Under the pieces are notes generated by a model. It searched no databases. It saw nothing but the letters and a program-made list of their open reading frames with translations, and had not been told where the DNA came from. Positions 11,743 through 24,220 of a stretch of 64,000 nt of DNA are shown here, piece by piece (position 1 is the first letter of the stretch; every line of letters starts with the position of its first letter). Source of the stretch: Doris montereyensis (lineage: Eukaryota; Mollusca; Gastropoda; Nudibranchia; Dorididae); NCBI GenBank assembly GCA_037039925.1, contig JAXRKP010000346.1, positions 256,001 through 320,000 on the forward strand, in the 5' to 3' direction. Made by a program: the position numbers and the translations under genes.

Positions 11743-11968
11743 AGACTCGTGGAAACTCAAGTTTTCTCCGAAAACATGATCGGTCTTTCTGCGGAACCCT
11801 TCCTGCTCTACCGACCCATTACACCGGAGAGCCGTTCACATATCAGACACTGAGGACTCTGTCACTATTGAGAAAGAAAACTGTGGCCGAGGAGGGCACC
11901 AAAAGCAGCGACAACAACCAAATAAGGCAGGCCACCCCCTCTAGGGGAGGGAACTGGTGCAGAGGACG
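11743..11968 (+). CDS. COLGALT: Collagen galactosyltransferase (GT25/COLGALT), exon e (3' limit uncertain)
   Basis: Acceptor TTATCCTTGCAG ends at 11742. With single-base corrections the exon reads DSWKLKFSPK, NMIGLSAEPFLLYPTHYTGE, PFTY and SDTEDSVTIEK. This corresponds to the family block FS-EPLL-YPTHYTG followed by VSDTETS, which leads to the C-terminal tail. One base appears missing at each of three sites: the A run at about 11773, TAC(C)CGACC at about 11812 and TAT(T)CAGAC at about 11842. The splice phase with exon d is also off by one. Downstream of VTIEK the frame is unclear. A donor-like GTAATC at 11969 or a stop near 11941-11970 could end the exon, and no KDEL-type ER signal is seen. 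Confidence 0.68.
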
Positions 11969-13012
11969 GTAATCTCCTGTTGGGCGGCTTTCAAAGCAAG
12001 GATGAGTTATGACAATTAGTCTTTGCCACGGCATCTTTGTTGTGGGTCATCTTCCGTCTCTCGCGCTTTAAAACAGTGAAATTCCCATTGTCTTTGCTTT
12101 TTTATTATCCCTGCTGCCAAATAGAATGTGGAGGGTTAGCGGATGGTCCTGGTGGGCCCTACTTCTTTCCTGTCACCCTTTCACATGTCTTTCGTCTTAC
12201 TGTTTCCTCTTAGTTCACTCTGAGATCACCACATATGGTGGAATGGGTAATTTGCAAAGAGGCGAGCCAAAGGAAATCTATTCCGTGAAAACCTTTTCTT
12301 ATTTTTGTCCTTTTTTTCAAGGAATGTTATTATAATTTTTTTCTCTTCTTCTTTTTGTTATTTTAATCGTCTGAGTTAACATGTGGTCTATTTTAAATCA
12401 ATCTAATTGGTGGCGTGCCCTTTTCCGTTTGTGTGTTTCATTTATCCACATTTTTACCACACAGGGTGTTCGTTAAAACAGACATACCATTTTTGTTGTG
12501 CTTTGTTCTTGTTTACAATGTTTGTGTTATTTTTTGCCATGATCAAGTTTGCACACATGAAAGAAAAAAGCCGAACAACCTACCCATTCACATGAAATTA
12601 ATTTCAAATTTAGAATGTTAATGTTATAGATATGTCTTATTCTTTAAAACTCTTTAGTCTGAAAATATGAACATTGTTGACATTTATATATATCTTAGTG
12701 GTTAAGATTCCTGAAAACATCCTCAATTATGAATTTGGGATTAGTTTTATTGTTTTCAATTCCTTTGTCTGAGAATATGAACATTACTGATAAGTCTTCT
12801 TGTTGAACTGGACAAATGCATCTGATAAAAAGACTTTAGCTTTGGCCCCCATGCAATAATACTTTAACGGAAAAACGTTTGCAAATGTTTGGATTAGCCA
12901 CATTGTCTTAAAAGTAGCGACTACTTAAATAGTCATATCGATGAATAGAGATTTTGTTCAGCGATTTTTCCATTAAAATGATCCATAGATTTTCATCGAT
13001 GTTTTAGAAGCC
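11969..13012. other. Gene-free stretch holding repeat D copy 3
   Basis: After exon e there is no recognisable exon. Positions 12121-12250 match repeat D (listed separately). The rest is AT-rich and may be 3' UTR, intron or intergenic sequence. I see no polyadenylation context strong enough to place the gene end. Confidence 0.35.
12121..12250 (+). repeat. Dispersed repeat D, copy 3 (most complete)
   Basis: Contains GGTGGGCCCTACTTCTTTCC, TTTCACATGTCTTTCGTCTT, CTGTTTCCTCTTAGTTCACT and GAGATCACCACATATGGTGG in order. Parts recur at 1-70, 8652-8701, 19474-19570 and 20408-20575. GATCACCACATATGGTGG has dyad symmetry (CCACATATGGTGG core). Family unknown. Confidence 0.55.
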
Positions 13013-13263
13013 AGATTAACCCATAGACTACCATTGTCGCGCCAGATTAACCCATAGACTACTATTGTCACGCCAGATTAACCCATAGACTACCATTGTC
13101 GCGCCAGATTAACCCATAGACTACCATTGTTGAGCCAGATTAACCCATAGACTACCATTGTCGCGCCAGATTAACCCATAGACTACCATTGTGGCGCCAG
13201 ATTAACCCATAGACTACCATTGTCGCGCCAGATTAACCCATAGACTACCATTGTCGCGCCAGA
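13013..13263. repeat. Eight exact-length 31-bp units made of the MITE end
   Basis: Eight units of exactly 31 bp (starts at 13013, 13044, 13075, 13106, 13137, 13168, 13199 and 13230) with only a few substitutions. Each is AGATTAACCCATAGACTACC plus ATTGTCGCGCC. The array runs into MITE copy B without a break, and each unit contains TTAA plus the left terminal repeat of that MITE. Confidence 0.95.
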
Positions 13264-13932
13264 TTAACCCATAGACTACCATTGTCGTACGGTTGCGATC
13301 ACACTACACTTACCCACAGTACAATTGTTGCACCTATGCAATTACAGCGTTGTCGGGCCATAACTATAGAAAAGATCGCATATACGTTATTGCGGTAAGG
13401 AGCATCTTTTAGGCTTATTATTCTACTTCTGTTTCATATCATAATGAGCTCTCTAGCGTGAACGGTTGAATTAAAATTTTTTTTTAACTGCTGGCAGTAC
13501 AAGCCTTCGACTAAACCCTTTTTCTTTGCCAACGTACAAAACAACTACTACCACTAGTACTACAAGTAGATCCACAAGTCCAAACATCATAGACGCACTG
13601 TTTTCAATCAGTTTACCGGCATCGTTGTTCAATCATTGTTTTTCATCTATTTACTGATGGAAAAAAAGTGTATTGTGTGACTGGAGTCTCCATCCCAAAA
13701 ACATTTTTGTTTCTCAATTTCACCTTTCACTCATCCTCTCAGACAAACTAACGACATATAGCCGATTGTTATTGGTGCCAATATAAGTTTGATCTTATGA
13801 ACATTGTGTTTAAAAAATGAAAGTGAAAATAATAACAAATAAAAAAAGTTACAAATCTTTTAGAGAACTATACCCTACGTTTTTGGGTACACGCCATGAT
13901 CTTGTGTCGGACCTTGGGAGTCTATGAGTTAA
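13264..13932. mobile_element. TTAA-flanked MITE, copy B
   Basis: A 669-bp element collinear with 11014-11702. The left end is TTAACCCATAGACTACC and the right end GGGAGTCTATGAGTTAA. The right end reverse-complements to TTAACTCATAGACTCCC, so the terminal inverted repeats match at 15 of 17 positions including the TTAA. It has a central A/T-rich body and no coding capacity. Its left end is tandemly amplified upstream. Confidence 0.72.
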
Positions 13933-14413
13933 GCTGACTGAAGAGTGAATTAAAAGATTTTCAAAATTGCTTGTATTCACACAGCTTGGTAGGATTAGAT
14001 AAGGAAGAAAAGGAAAATATGATTGTGGCTTTTATGTAGAGCTATTTTGTTCATCTTGATTTTCAGCATTAATGAGGTTTAAAAAAAGCCCAACCCATTA
14101 TGAAAAAAACATATTCATTCAGTCTTGTTTGTCAAGACTGTCTTCTTCTTTGTTTAAAAGGAAATTAATCAGACTGTTTTTTATTTGAGTGTATATAAAG
14201 TCAACACATTGTGTAGAGGTTTTTTGTATAATTTGTCCTCCATCTTCGTGATTAAATTTTTTTCAGTGCCTTGACATACATTCAATATGTAACCCATGAC
14301 GTGCATTAATTCTTTATCACTGCCTAGTTCTTTAGCTATGATATGGATAGAAATACTAGCAAAAATGTTGGCATATTTCATTTTCATCCATTAGAGTAAA
14401 CCTGTTTGTATTC
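13933..14413. other. AT-rich sequence, nothing recognised
   Basis: No credible exon, RNA gene or repeat boundary. A short open frame on the minus strand at 14181-14387 lacks family resemblance and has AT-rich composition like its surroundings. Confidence 0.35.
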
Positions 14414-14811
14414 TAAGTACTCTCTCTACTTAAAAGCACTCTCTCTACTTAAAAGCACTCTCTCTACTTAAAAGGGCTCTCTCTCTGCTTAAAAAGGGCT
14501 CTCTCTGTAAAGCACTCTCTCTTAAGGGCTCTCTCTACTTAAAAAAGCACTCTCTCTACTTAAAAAGGGCTCTCTCTACTTAAAAGGGCTCTCTACTTAA
14601 AGAGCTCTCTCTGCCAAAAACGCTTTGCTCTACTTAAAAGCACTCTCTCTCGCAAAAGCACTTTCTCTACTTAAAAGCACTCTCTCTACTTAAAAGGGCT
14701 CTCTCTACTTAAAAAGGGCCTCTCTACTTAAAAGCACTCTCTCTACTTAAAGGGCTCTCTCTACTTAAAGCACTCTCTCTACTTAAAAACGCTTTTGCTC
14801 TACTCAAAAGA
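14414..14811. repeat. Minisatellite, ~17-20 bp unit, ~20 copies
   Basis: Units CTCTCTCTACTTAAAAGCA and CTCTCTCTACTTAAAAGGG alternate irregularly. Several units are shortened (GCTCTCTACTTAAAGA). Confidence 0.93.
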
Positions 14812-16086
14812 GTTTCCATGATCTACCAATGTCGATTGAGTTTTGTTGCATTTCTCATTTACGAGTTTGAACAAATTTAAGTGGAATGCAAATCAAAACT
14901 TTAAAACAACAAATAACATAGAAATCTAGTCTGATTTGTTCAGTAATCATTTCATGTGATGAAGTTTAAACACATGCTTGGTCATGTTCATTACTTGAAA
15001 AACTACTCAATTATAGTAAAGGATTACAAGAATTATTCTTTGTATTTTAATTGATTTGATTGGATACTTTATATTTTTATAGGCAGAAATAAACTTTTTG
15101 AATGTTGTGCTTTGATTATCAGAAACAATAATGACAGGTTTCTCTTACTTAAGGCAGATTAATCAAACGCAGGTAAAGAAAGTAAGCAAATCAGCTTACG
15201 GCACCGTTTTCATTAAAAAATTTGTTTTATTTAACTTCTCCTAAAGTTTTATGTTTTAATTTGTTACTTTCCTATTGAAACGTTTTAAAAGTTACCATAA
15301 ATTTTATTTAAAAAAATTGATTTGTGTCTGAATGTTGTGTTACAGGGTTAAACCTTGTTGCATGGTTTTGAATTTAAAGTATCGCGACTTTCTAAGTTTG
15401 CCGACCGTTACATGCAATACTTGATTTGATGAAAGCTGTTGATCCATTAGAACTTGGATAAAAGTATGATTTGGTCAGCCTTAATTAGACATTTAATTCT
15501 AAAGGTATGATCTTGCTATCTGATAAAAAGATTATAAACAAAACATAACCCCCTCCCCCTCCCCCACCCCCCCCTCCCCCCCCTCCCTCCACCCTTCCCT
15601 GTCTGTGTCTCTTTATCTATCCATTTATCAATCTGCCTATCTATCTACCTGTCTCCTCTTTTTAAAGACATGATAATTTAGGAGATTAATCAATTGATCA
15701 TTTTCAAAAGTTTGCTTGTAATTGTTACAATTTTAATTGCTCTTGCTATAAAAAGGGGAAATTTATTTCTTGATTGTTTTGACTACGGATATTAATTCTG
15801 TTTACAACGCTCTTTCTCTTCAGCATACAGTGTATTTTTTGATTATCATACTTAAACAACACCCTCTACCAAACATCCCCTCTTATCCCTGATTTCATTT
15901 TAACATGGTGCTAACATTATTATTAGAGAATATTTTGTATTCAACTTAATGTCCATTTTTTGTTTTTTTTTGCTTTGCGTATATGTTATTTGTATGTAAA
16001 AAGAGGTTAAAGACAAAATTTGAAGAACAATCATGGCCCTTGTTACATACAGTTTTGTGTATTGAAAGCCTGACAAACTCATGACC
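14812..16086. other. AT-rich gene-free sequence with a C-rich tract
   Basis: Long AT-rich DNA without recognisable exons. A C/T-rich tract (CCCCCTCCCCC type) lies at 15548-15600, followed by a short CTATCTATC run. Short open frames on the minus strand near 15900-16149 lack any family signal. Confidence 0.4.
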
Positions 16087-18818
16087 AGAAGTAAATTGCG
16101 TTATCAAGAAAATCTCATGTACTGTGAAAAAAGTAAATTGCTTTATCAAGAAAACCTCATGTTCTTATGAAAGAAGTAAATTGCTTTATCATTTATCGAA
16201 AACTTCATGTTCTTATGAAAAGAAGTAAATTGCTTTATCATTTATCAAGAAATCCTCATGTTCTTATGAAAAGAAGTAAATTACTTTATCAAGAAAATCT
16301 CATGCTTATAAAGAAGTAAATTGCTTTATCAGAAAACCTCATGTGTACTTATGATAAAGTAAATTGCTTTATCAAGAAAACCTCATGTACTTATGAAAAA
16401 GTAAATTGCTTTATCAAGAAAACCTCATGTACTTATGATAGAAGTAAAGTGCTTTATCAAGAAAACCTCATGTACTTATGATAAGAAGTAAATTGCTTTA
16501 TTAAGCACACCTCATGTACTTATGAAAAAGTAAATTGCTTTATCAGAAAACCTCATGTACTTATGAAAAGAAGTAAATTGCTTTATCAAGAAAAGTCATG
16601 TACTTATAAAAGAAGTAAATTGCTTTATCAAGAAAATCTCATGTACTTATGACAAGAAGTAAATTGCTTTATCAAGAACACCTCATGTACTTATGACAAC
16701 AAGTAAATTACTTTATCAAGAACACCTCATGTACTTTATGAAAAAGTAAATTGCTTTATTAAAGAAAACCTCATGTACTTATGATAAGAAGTAAATTGCT
16801 TTATCAAGAACACCTCATGTACTTATGACAAGAAGTAAATTGCTTTATTAAGAACACCTCATGTACTTTATGAAAAAAGTAAATTGCTTTATCAAGAAAA
16901 CCTCATGTACTTATGATAAAAGTAAATTGCTTTATTAAGAACACCTCATGTACTTATGACCAAAGTAAATTGCTTTATTAAGAACACCTCATGTACTTAT
17001 GACAGAAGTAAATTTGCTTTATTAAGAACACCTCATGTATGACAAGAGAAGTAAATTGCTTTATCAAGAACACCTCATGTACTTATGATAAGAAGTAAAT
17101 TGCTTTATTAAGAACACCTCATGTACTTATGACAAGAAGTAAATTGAGTTATCAAGAACACCTCATGTACTTATGACAGAAGTAAATTGCTTTATCAGAA
17201 CACCTCATGTACTTATGAAAGAAAGTAAATGACATTATTAAGAAAATCTGACATACTTCTGTAAAAAGTAAATGACATTATCAAGAAAATGACATACTTA
17301 TGAAAAAAAGAAGTAATGAAAACATTATCAAGAAAGCCCTGACATACTTATGAAAAAAAGTCGTAACATTATCAAGAAAGCCTCATGTACTTATGTAAAG
17401 AAGTAACTGACATTATCAAGAAAGCCTGACATACTTATGTAAAGATATAAATTACATGATCAAGAAAGCCTGACATACTTATGTAAAGAAGTAAATGACA
17501 TTATGAAGAAAGCCTGGCATACTTATGTAAAGATATAAATTACATGATCAGAAAGCCTGACATACTTATGTAAGAAAGTAAATGACATTATCAAGAAAGC
17601 CTGACATACTTATGTAAAGATATAAATTACATGATCAAGAAAGCTTGGACATACTCAGTAAAGAAGTAAATGACATTATGAAGAAAGCCTGGCATACTTA
17701 TGTAAAGATATAAATTACATGATCAAGAAAGCCTGACATACTTCTGTAAAGATATAAATTACATGATCAAGAAAGCCTGACATACTTATGTAAAGAAATA
17801 AATGACATTATCAAGAAGGCCTCATGTGCTTATATAAAGAAATAAATGACATTATCAAGAAAGCTTGACATACTTATGTAAAGATATAAATTACATGATC
17901 AAGAAAGCCTGACATACTTATGTAAAGAAATAAATGACATTATCAAGAAAGCCTGAGATACTTATAAAAGAATGTAAATGACGTTATCAAGAAAGCCTGA
18001 CATACTTATGTAAAGAAATAAATGACATTATCAAGAAAGCTTGACATACTTATGTAAAGAAATAAATGACATTATCAAGAAAGCCTGACATACTTATGTA
18101 AAGAAATAAATGACATTATTAAGAAAGCCTGACTTATGAAAAGAATTGACATTATCAAGAAAGCCTGACATACTTATGAAAAGAAGTAAATGACATTATC
18201 AAGAAAGCCTGACATACTTATGAAAAAGAAATAAATGACATTATCAAGAAAGCCTGACATACTTATGAAAAGTAAATGACATTATCAGAAAGCCTCATGT
18301 GCTTATGAAAGAAGTAAATGACATTATCAAGAAAGCTTGGCATACTTATGTAAAGAAATAAATGACATTATCAAGAAAGCCTGGCATACTTGTGTAAAAA
18401 TAAATGACATTATCAAGAAAGCGACATACTTATGTAAAGAAATAAATGACATTATCAAAGAAAGCCTGGCATACTTATGAAAAAGAAGTAAATGACATTA
18501 TCAAAAAAAACCTCATGTGTTTATGGAAAGAAATGCAACAACATTATCAAGAAGCTTCATGTGCTTATGAAAAAGTAAATGACATTATTAAGAAAATCTG
18601 ACATACTTATGTAAAGAAATAAATGACATTATCAAGAAAACCTGATTTACTTTTGAAAAGAAATAAATGACATTATCAAGAAAACCTGATTTACTTTTGA
18701 AAAGAAAGTAAATGACATTATCCAGAAAGTCTTAGATATTTATGAAAAGAAATAAATGACATTATCCAGAAAGTCTGACATACTTATGAAAAGAAGTAAA
18801 TGACATTATCAGGAAACA
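16087..18818. repeat. Minisatellite, ~42-bp unit, ~63 copies, two subfamilies
   Basis: The first part (to about 17220) is built on AGTAAATTGCTTTATCAAGA plus AAACCTCATGTACTTATGA. The second part (about 17220-18818) is built on AAATGACATTATCAAGAAAG plus CCTGACATACTTATGTAAAG. A sub-variant TATAAATTACATGATCAAG alternates with the main form at 17440-17940. Unit length varies by 1-5 bp. Confidence 0.95.
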
Positions 18819-19945
18819 CCTTCGTTTTTAATGTGTTTAACTCTTCGGTTACATAGCCTTATGTATATTATTTGATTCTCATTGTTAAGAGGTTGGACAA
18901 TAAAAATAAAAATAAATATTCGTGAAGTTTAGGTCTAAGTGGATTTTATGAACGAAAAAAAAATCATTGAAGCGAGCTGAAGACTTTGCAGTTGAGGGGA
19001 ATACTGCTAAGGAGTCCCTGGGGAGCTCACAGCTTTCACACGCTTTCGATGATGTGAGGGGAATATGAAACGTGTTGAAGATTGTACTCTGCTTCACCAT
19101 AAACAGAAATATTGACAGAAGTTGAACTAAGCAAACTATCAAAGTGTTATAAAAAAAGTTCATTCAGAGAATTGTCAAATGTCGAAATCAAAATATATTT
19201 TAAAAAATATGTTGTATTTTTACAAATTGCTATGTTCATAGTTATATGAATGTTTGCATGGTCTATTCATTAACTGACTTGTTTTCTTTTTTTTTTCCTT
19301 TTGTTTTTTTTTTGTAATTTCTTTTAGAGAATTTGTTTCAGATGGTTAAATGTTTATAAAAATTAAAAGTTATATCTTTTGTGAATCTGACATTGTGACA
19401 TATCCCTTAGGACAAGGAAGTTAGAAGTTATATAGAACAAATTCATGGATAATCAAGAATGATTTTTTTTTTTGGCAAGGCCCTACTGGTAGATCATACG
19501 TCTTTCCTTTTCCTCTTTCCTGGTTTTTTATTTATCTTGCTGTTTCCTCTGAATTTATATGTAAATATTAAAAAAGGAAAGTCCTATATCCAGAGTTGAG
19601 CATAGGAAAATTAGGAGCAGAGTCCTGATTTTTCTTGGCATACAACATACTGTGGTAGTTTGCCATTGCTATCCATGCCACCTTGACTTTCACCTAGTCT
19701 GAACAGACCTAGCTATCTATTTCACTACTGGGTCGACAGGGGGGCCAGAAAGATTTGCCTGGACTAAGAATATTTGTATAATTTCCCTTTTGACTTTAAA
19801 ATATCTTAAAATTAAAAATAAAACTTTGATATCATCTCAACTGGGCATACATAGACTTGTAAATTTGTCATTTTGGTAATGATTTTAGGACTGGCAATGG
19901 TGAAGCCAGTCCAGTGCCTACTAAATCTTTAAACCCAAAAGCTTT
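18819..19945. other. Gene-free sequence with repeat D copy 4 and an unassigned conserved-looking patch
   Basis: AT-rich DNA. A minus-strand open frame at 18885-19163 contains a less biased stretch (SSKACESCELPRDSLAVF), but I do not recognise it. Positions 19630-19780 (CACTACTGGGTCGACAGGGG) look like part of a dispersed element, without tRNA-like boxes or terminal repeats. Confidence 0.35.
19474..19570 (+). repeat. Dispersed repeat D, copy 4
   Basis: GGCAAGGCCCTACTGGTAGATC, read as GGCAAGGCCCTACTGG then TAGATC, followed by CTTTCC-rich sequence and ATCTTGCTGTTTCCTCTGAA. This parallels the order in copies at 12121 and 20408. It lacks the GATCACCACA end. Confidence 0.45.
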
Positions 19946-20028
19946 TGGGGCGTTTTATTATAATTACGTTTTTGATTGTACAGTGCAATCGAGCACCTTT
20001 GATGGATGTCAGGCGCTCTGTAAATGAA
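19946..20028 (+). mobile_element. 3' end of a LINE or SINE with (ATT)n tail
   Basis: The segment GTGCAATCGAGCACCTTTGA..GGCGCTCTGTAAATGAATT followed by ATT repeats matches the widespread animal retroelement 3' end pattern (AGCGC-loop-GCGCTATATAAAT then ATT repeats). Only the last ~80 bp are present, as expected for a 5'-truncated retrocopy. Confidence 0.55.
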
Positions 20029-20040
20029 TTATTATTATTA

Positions 20041-20102
<62 letters not shown>

Positions 20103-20156
20103 TTATTATTATTGTTATTATTATTATTATTATTGTTATTATTATTATTATTATTA

Positions 20157-20187
<31 letters not shown>

Positions 20188-20250
20188 ATTATTATTATTA
20201 TTATATTATTTTTATTATTATTATTATTGTTATTATTATTATTATTATTA

Positions 20251-20306
<56 letters not shown>

Positions 20307-20331
20307 GTTATTATTATTATTATTATTATTA

Positions 20332-20407
<76 letters not shown>
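20029..20407. repeat. (ATT)n microsatellite
   Basis: About 380 bp of ATT with scattered ATTGTT and frame-shifting ATATT interruptions. It probably grew from the retroelement tail just upstream. Confidence 0.97.
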
Positions 20408-20575
20408 TATGGAAGGTGGGGGGAGGACCGGTGGAGGGGAGGGGGATTCTTGTTAGGTCTTCCTTCTTTCTTTTCACACGTGTCACATGTCTGTTATCTC
20501 GCTGAATGCTCTTAATTCATAGTGAGATCACCACAGAATATGGTGGATGGGTTAGATTTAATTGAAACAAACCTC
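20408..20575 (+). repeat. Dispersed repeat D, copy 5
   Basis: GGTCTTCCTTCTTTCTTTTC, CACATGTCTGTTATCTCGCT, TTAATTCATAGTGAGATCAC and GGTGGATGGGTTAG in the order of the copy at 12121. It extends to TTGAAACAAAC, a word shared with positions 50-70. It is followed by a TCTG/CT tract. Confidence 0.55.
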
Positions 20576-20582
20576 TGACAGC

Positions 20583-20830
<248 letters not shown>

Positions 20831-22420
20831 TCACAGGTATGGGTAAGCATGGCTTTTGCTGTTTGTTGCTCTGTTGTCTGTCATTCTCATATTAGCTTTG
20901 GGGTGTTTCTTCTTGCTGTTTGTTTCTCTGTTGTCTGCTCATTCTCATATCAGCTTTGGGGTGTTTCCTCTTGCTGTTTGTAAACTCATTGAAGCCGTCC
21001 TGATATACATATATGTTGTTGTTTTGTTTTTTGTTATCTTTGCAACTCCTTCATCTTTCCCACACAGCATTAACTTTTTGTGACTTCTCATGACGAGGTT
21101 GTCAAACAACTTCAGTTGTGTCTCCCGAGATTATTCATATGAGGACTTCTGGAAGCCTGCATTTATGATTATATAATAATGTATTATATCAAACATATTT
21201 TAAGACATTAACTTAGCATAATAATAATAAACGTAGTATTATGTCAATCCTTTATTCACCGTATGGGTACTCACGTGCCTTGCCTGTCTGAATGATGAAT
21301 TTAGCAATTTCATTACATGAAAATCCTATGATATTTGAATGCACCAATCTTCTGTCTGTTATTGTGTATGCAATTTCAGAGTTTGTCCTAAATGAGAAGG
21401 GGCATTTTTTTGTCATGTGAAGAAACCACCAAAGTATTAACTTTCAATATATACGTATTACAACCTTGTTCTCAACAATGATTTTTGGTTGAAAGTTCCC
21501 CCCCCCCCACGCAAATTGGCATATTGCTGGCAAAAAAACCCAACCCCCCAAACAAACTGTTGAACAAAAAGACAAAATAAATGGCCCTTAAGGGTAATTT
21601 CAAGTGTCCTCACTCTTAACTTCTAACCAATGATTGAAGCTCATGAAAATAAAGAAAGACAGAGAAACATAAATTAGGCATATTTTAGATAAATTAAGCA
21701 TCTTGTAGATGAATTAACCGTAGTCTAAACATCTTGTAGATGAATTAACTGTATTCTAGATAAATTGCATATATATTGTAGATGTTCTATATGAATTAAG
21801 CATCCTGTGTTATTGTCATGCATAAATGAATTTTGTAGATGAAGTGAACATATATATAATAGTATAATGAATCACAAACAAAAAAGTTCAGAAGTTCAGG
21901 CGCCTTTGAATATATATATGCATTTGTTAGGGCCAAATATGTCACGGATCAAATTTAACACTTAATTCTTAAATCTGATTGTAATCCGACAATTTTTAGT
22001 TTAAGACAGAAAATAACATTTGTGGTACTCTCTTACAAATATTGTGATTAAAATTTAAAAAAAAAATGCAAATGTTCTATTCATATCCTTTTAACGCAGG
22101 AAGTTTCCATCTGTGGAAGATATGAACTTTGGTAATGTACCAATATCAAGATGAGAACATGTGTTTATCAAAGGCTTCCTTTTTTTATTATTATCAAAGT
22201 ACAAACTGACAGTTGTTATTTTTTTAACATTATATATTTTGATTTACAACCCCCCCCCCTCTCACCCCAACTAAAACCACATCCCGATATAATAATTCCT
22301 TGTTACAATGTTGCTATGTTGTTAAATTCAATGTAGAATCAGGATGGATCTGTGTTCAGAAAAACTTACAAATCGTTCGCAATCACTTTTCTCCAAAGCT
22401 TTCTCATGCTTTTTTTTGTG
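20831..22420. other. AT-rich gene-free sequence
   Basis: Two imperfect ~60-bp copies (CATTCTCATATTAGCTTTGG and CATTCTCATATCAGCTTTGG) lie at 20880-20985. A degenerate repeat of CATCTTGTAGATGAATTAA occurs at 21660-21850. Short C runs lie near 21500 and 22250. No exon is recognised. Confidence 0.4.
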
Positions 22421-22700
22421 GTCTCAATGTCATATTATGTTACCTTGATGCGTCTCAATGTCATGACATGTTACCTTGATGCGTCTCAATGTCATGACAT
22501 GTTACCTTGACGCGTCTCAATGTCATGACATGTTACCTTGACGCGTCTCAATGTCATGACATGTTACCTTGATGCGTCTCAATGTCATGACATGTTACCT
22601 TGATGCGTCTCAATGTCATGACATGTTACCTTGATGCGTCTCAATGTCATGTCATGTTACCTTGATCGTCTCAATGTCATATTATGTTACCTTGATACTT
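22421..22700. repeat. Minisatellite, 31-bp unit, ~9 copies
   Basis: Units GTCTCAATGTCATGACATGT plus TACCTTGATGC. The first and last units carry CATATTATG in place of CATGACATG. Each standard unit contains the perfect palindrome TGTCATGACA. Confidence 0.95.
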
Positions 22701-23122
22701 TTCAGTGTAGTAGTCCCAATTTCATACACAGTCCTTCTGAGTAAACAGATTGTCTTTTGTCCGTTCATTCAATTTGCTTCATGTTCGCCAAGATTTAAAT
22801 TTCAACTTCTGACTCGTCCTGCAGCCAGATTGGATCAAATGAGATGCCAAGCATATGTCCTTCAGTTTGAGCCAGCAAGTAAGAAATGAAAATATTACCA
22901 ACAAAAAAAAAAAAGAGAAAAGAAGTTATTTTCATCATCAAGCCTGCCATAACATATTTTTTGTTACACCTTGTTGACAAGCTTAAGCATAATTCTATCT
23001 CATTCATAATTTTTTATAGTATTTGTCTCAAACACCTTTGCGCTCATAATAACTATAATTTGCTTAAAAACGTTCATGCTTACCGTTGTCATCGTAACTT
23101 ACATTTCACCTCTACTACAGCT
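22701..23122. other. No gene recognised
   Basis: AT-rich sequence with an A run at 22900-22920. Overlapping short open frames on both strands have no family signal. Confidence 0.35.
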
Positions 23123-23495
23123 TGAAACGATGGTCATTTTGTGATCATCCTTGCCTGAAAAGATTCAGCATGCTTCTTTACTTTGACTTGAAATTGAAAT
23201 GTGATGGTCATTTTGTGATCATCCTTGTCAAAAAAGATTCAACTGCTTCTTTACGATGACATGAAACATGATGGTCATTTTGTGGTCATCCTTGTTTGAA
23301 AAAGATTCAATTGTTTCTTTACTATGACATGAAACGTGATGGTCATTTTGTGGTCATCCTTGTTTGAAAAGATTCAACTGTTTCTTTACTATGACATTGA
23401 AACATGATGGCCATTTTGTGGTCATCCTTGTCTGAAAAGATTCAACTGTTTCTTTACCACGACTTTCTAACATGATGGTTATTTTGTGGTCCCGC
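23123..23495. repeat. Minisatellite, ~62-bp unit, 6 copies
   Basis: Units contain GATGGTCATTTTGTGATCAT, CCTTGTCTGAAAAGATTCAA and TGTTTCTTTACTATGACATG. The last copy decays into unique sequence near 23495. Confidence 0.93.
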
Positions 23496-24220
23496 CCTGC
23501 TATGCTGTATGCTGACTGCGCTCAGTGCCTATTTGATATGAATGCTTTTGCCAGGACAGTGGGGCAGAGAAAATCTGACCGTTAGATTCCGGCCCTCAGT
23601 AATACTGTATCTTGATTTTAATTCTGATGTACATAGACACTCTCAATCCTGCCAAATATACTTTGTATGGTGTTTTTTTGTTTTGTTTTTTGTCTTTTGT
23701 TTTGTTTTTTGTTTTGTTTTTCCCCACCGCTGAGCTTATGCTGATTTATATGCATGCTGATATTATATTTTTTGGTGTCATTTCAACATATCTACTATGT
23801 AACATATATGTCAACATTTTTGTCTCCTTTATTTTTTGCCAGAATCAACCAGTATTCAAAGCCAAATTTATCCACCACATTAATTTATTACTTTTCATAA
23901 TGTGATAAAAGAAAAAGATTTGTGCCAGGAATCTCAGCTCATCCATTCTCAACTCTAAAAAAAGCCATTTACCTTTAGTTGTTGTTTTTTCTTTCTCTCA
24001 TTGCGATCTTCTACAACAATGTGTCTTCTATATTACACAGGGCTGCATTCCTCCATTCAAATCTTCTTCAAAACAAAAAACCCACACTCCCAAAAAAAAT
24101 AAAAAATTGTCCACAACCACATTTACCCCTGAGATTTATATAACACCAACCAAAAAACCCCCCAACAAAAAACAACTTAAATCCAATAGAAAACATAAGA
24201 GAAAGTGTACATTGTCAGGA
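23496..24220. other. No gene recognised
   Basis: AT-rich DNA with a (TTTTG)n patch near 23675-23722 and A/C-rich stretches near 24070-24170. No exon, RNA gene or terminal repeat is found. Confidence 0.35.

Noticed and set aside
18885..19163. A 92-codon minus-strand open frame
   Set aside because: A short stretch looks protein-like, but there are no splice signals, start context or recognisable domain, and flanking composition is the same.
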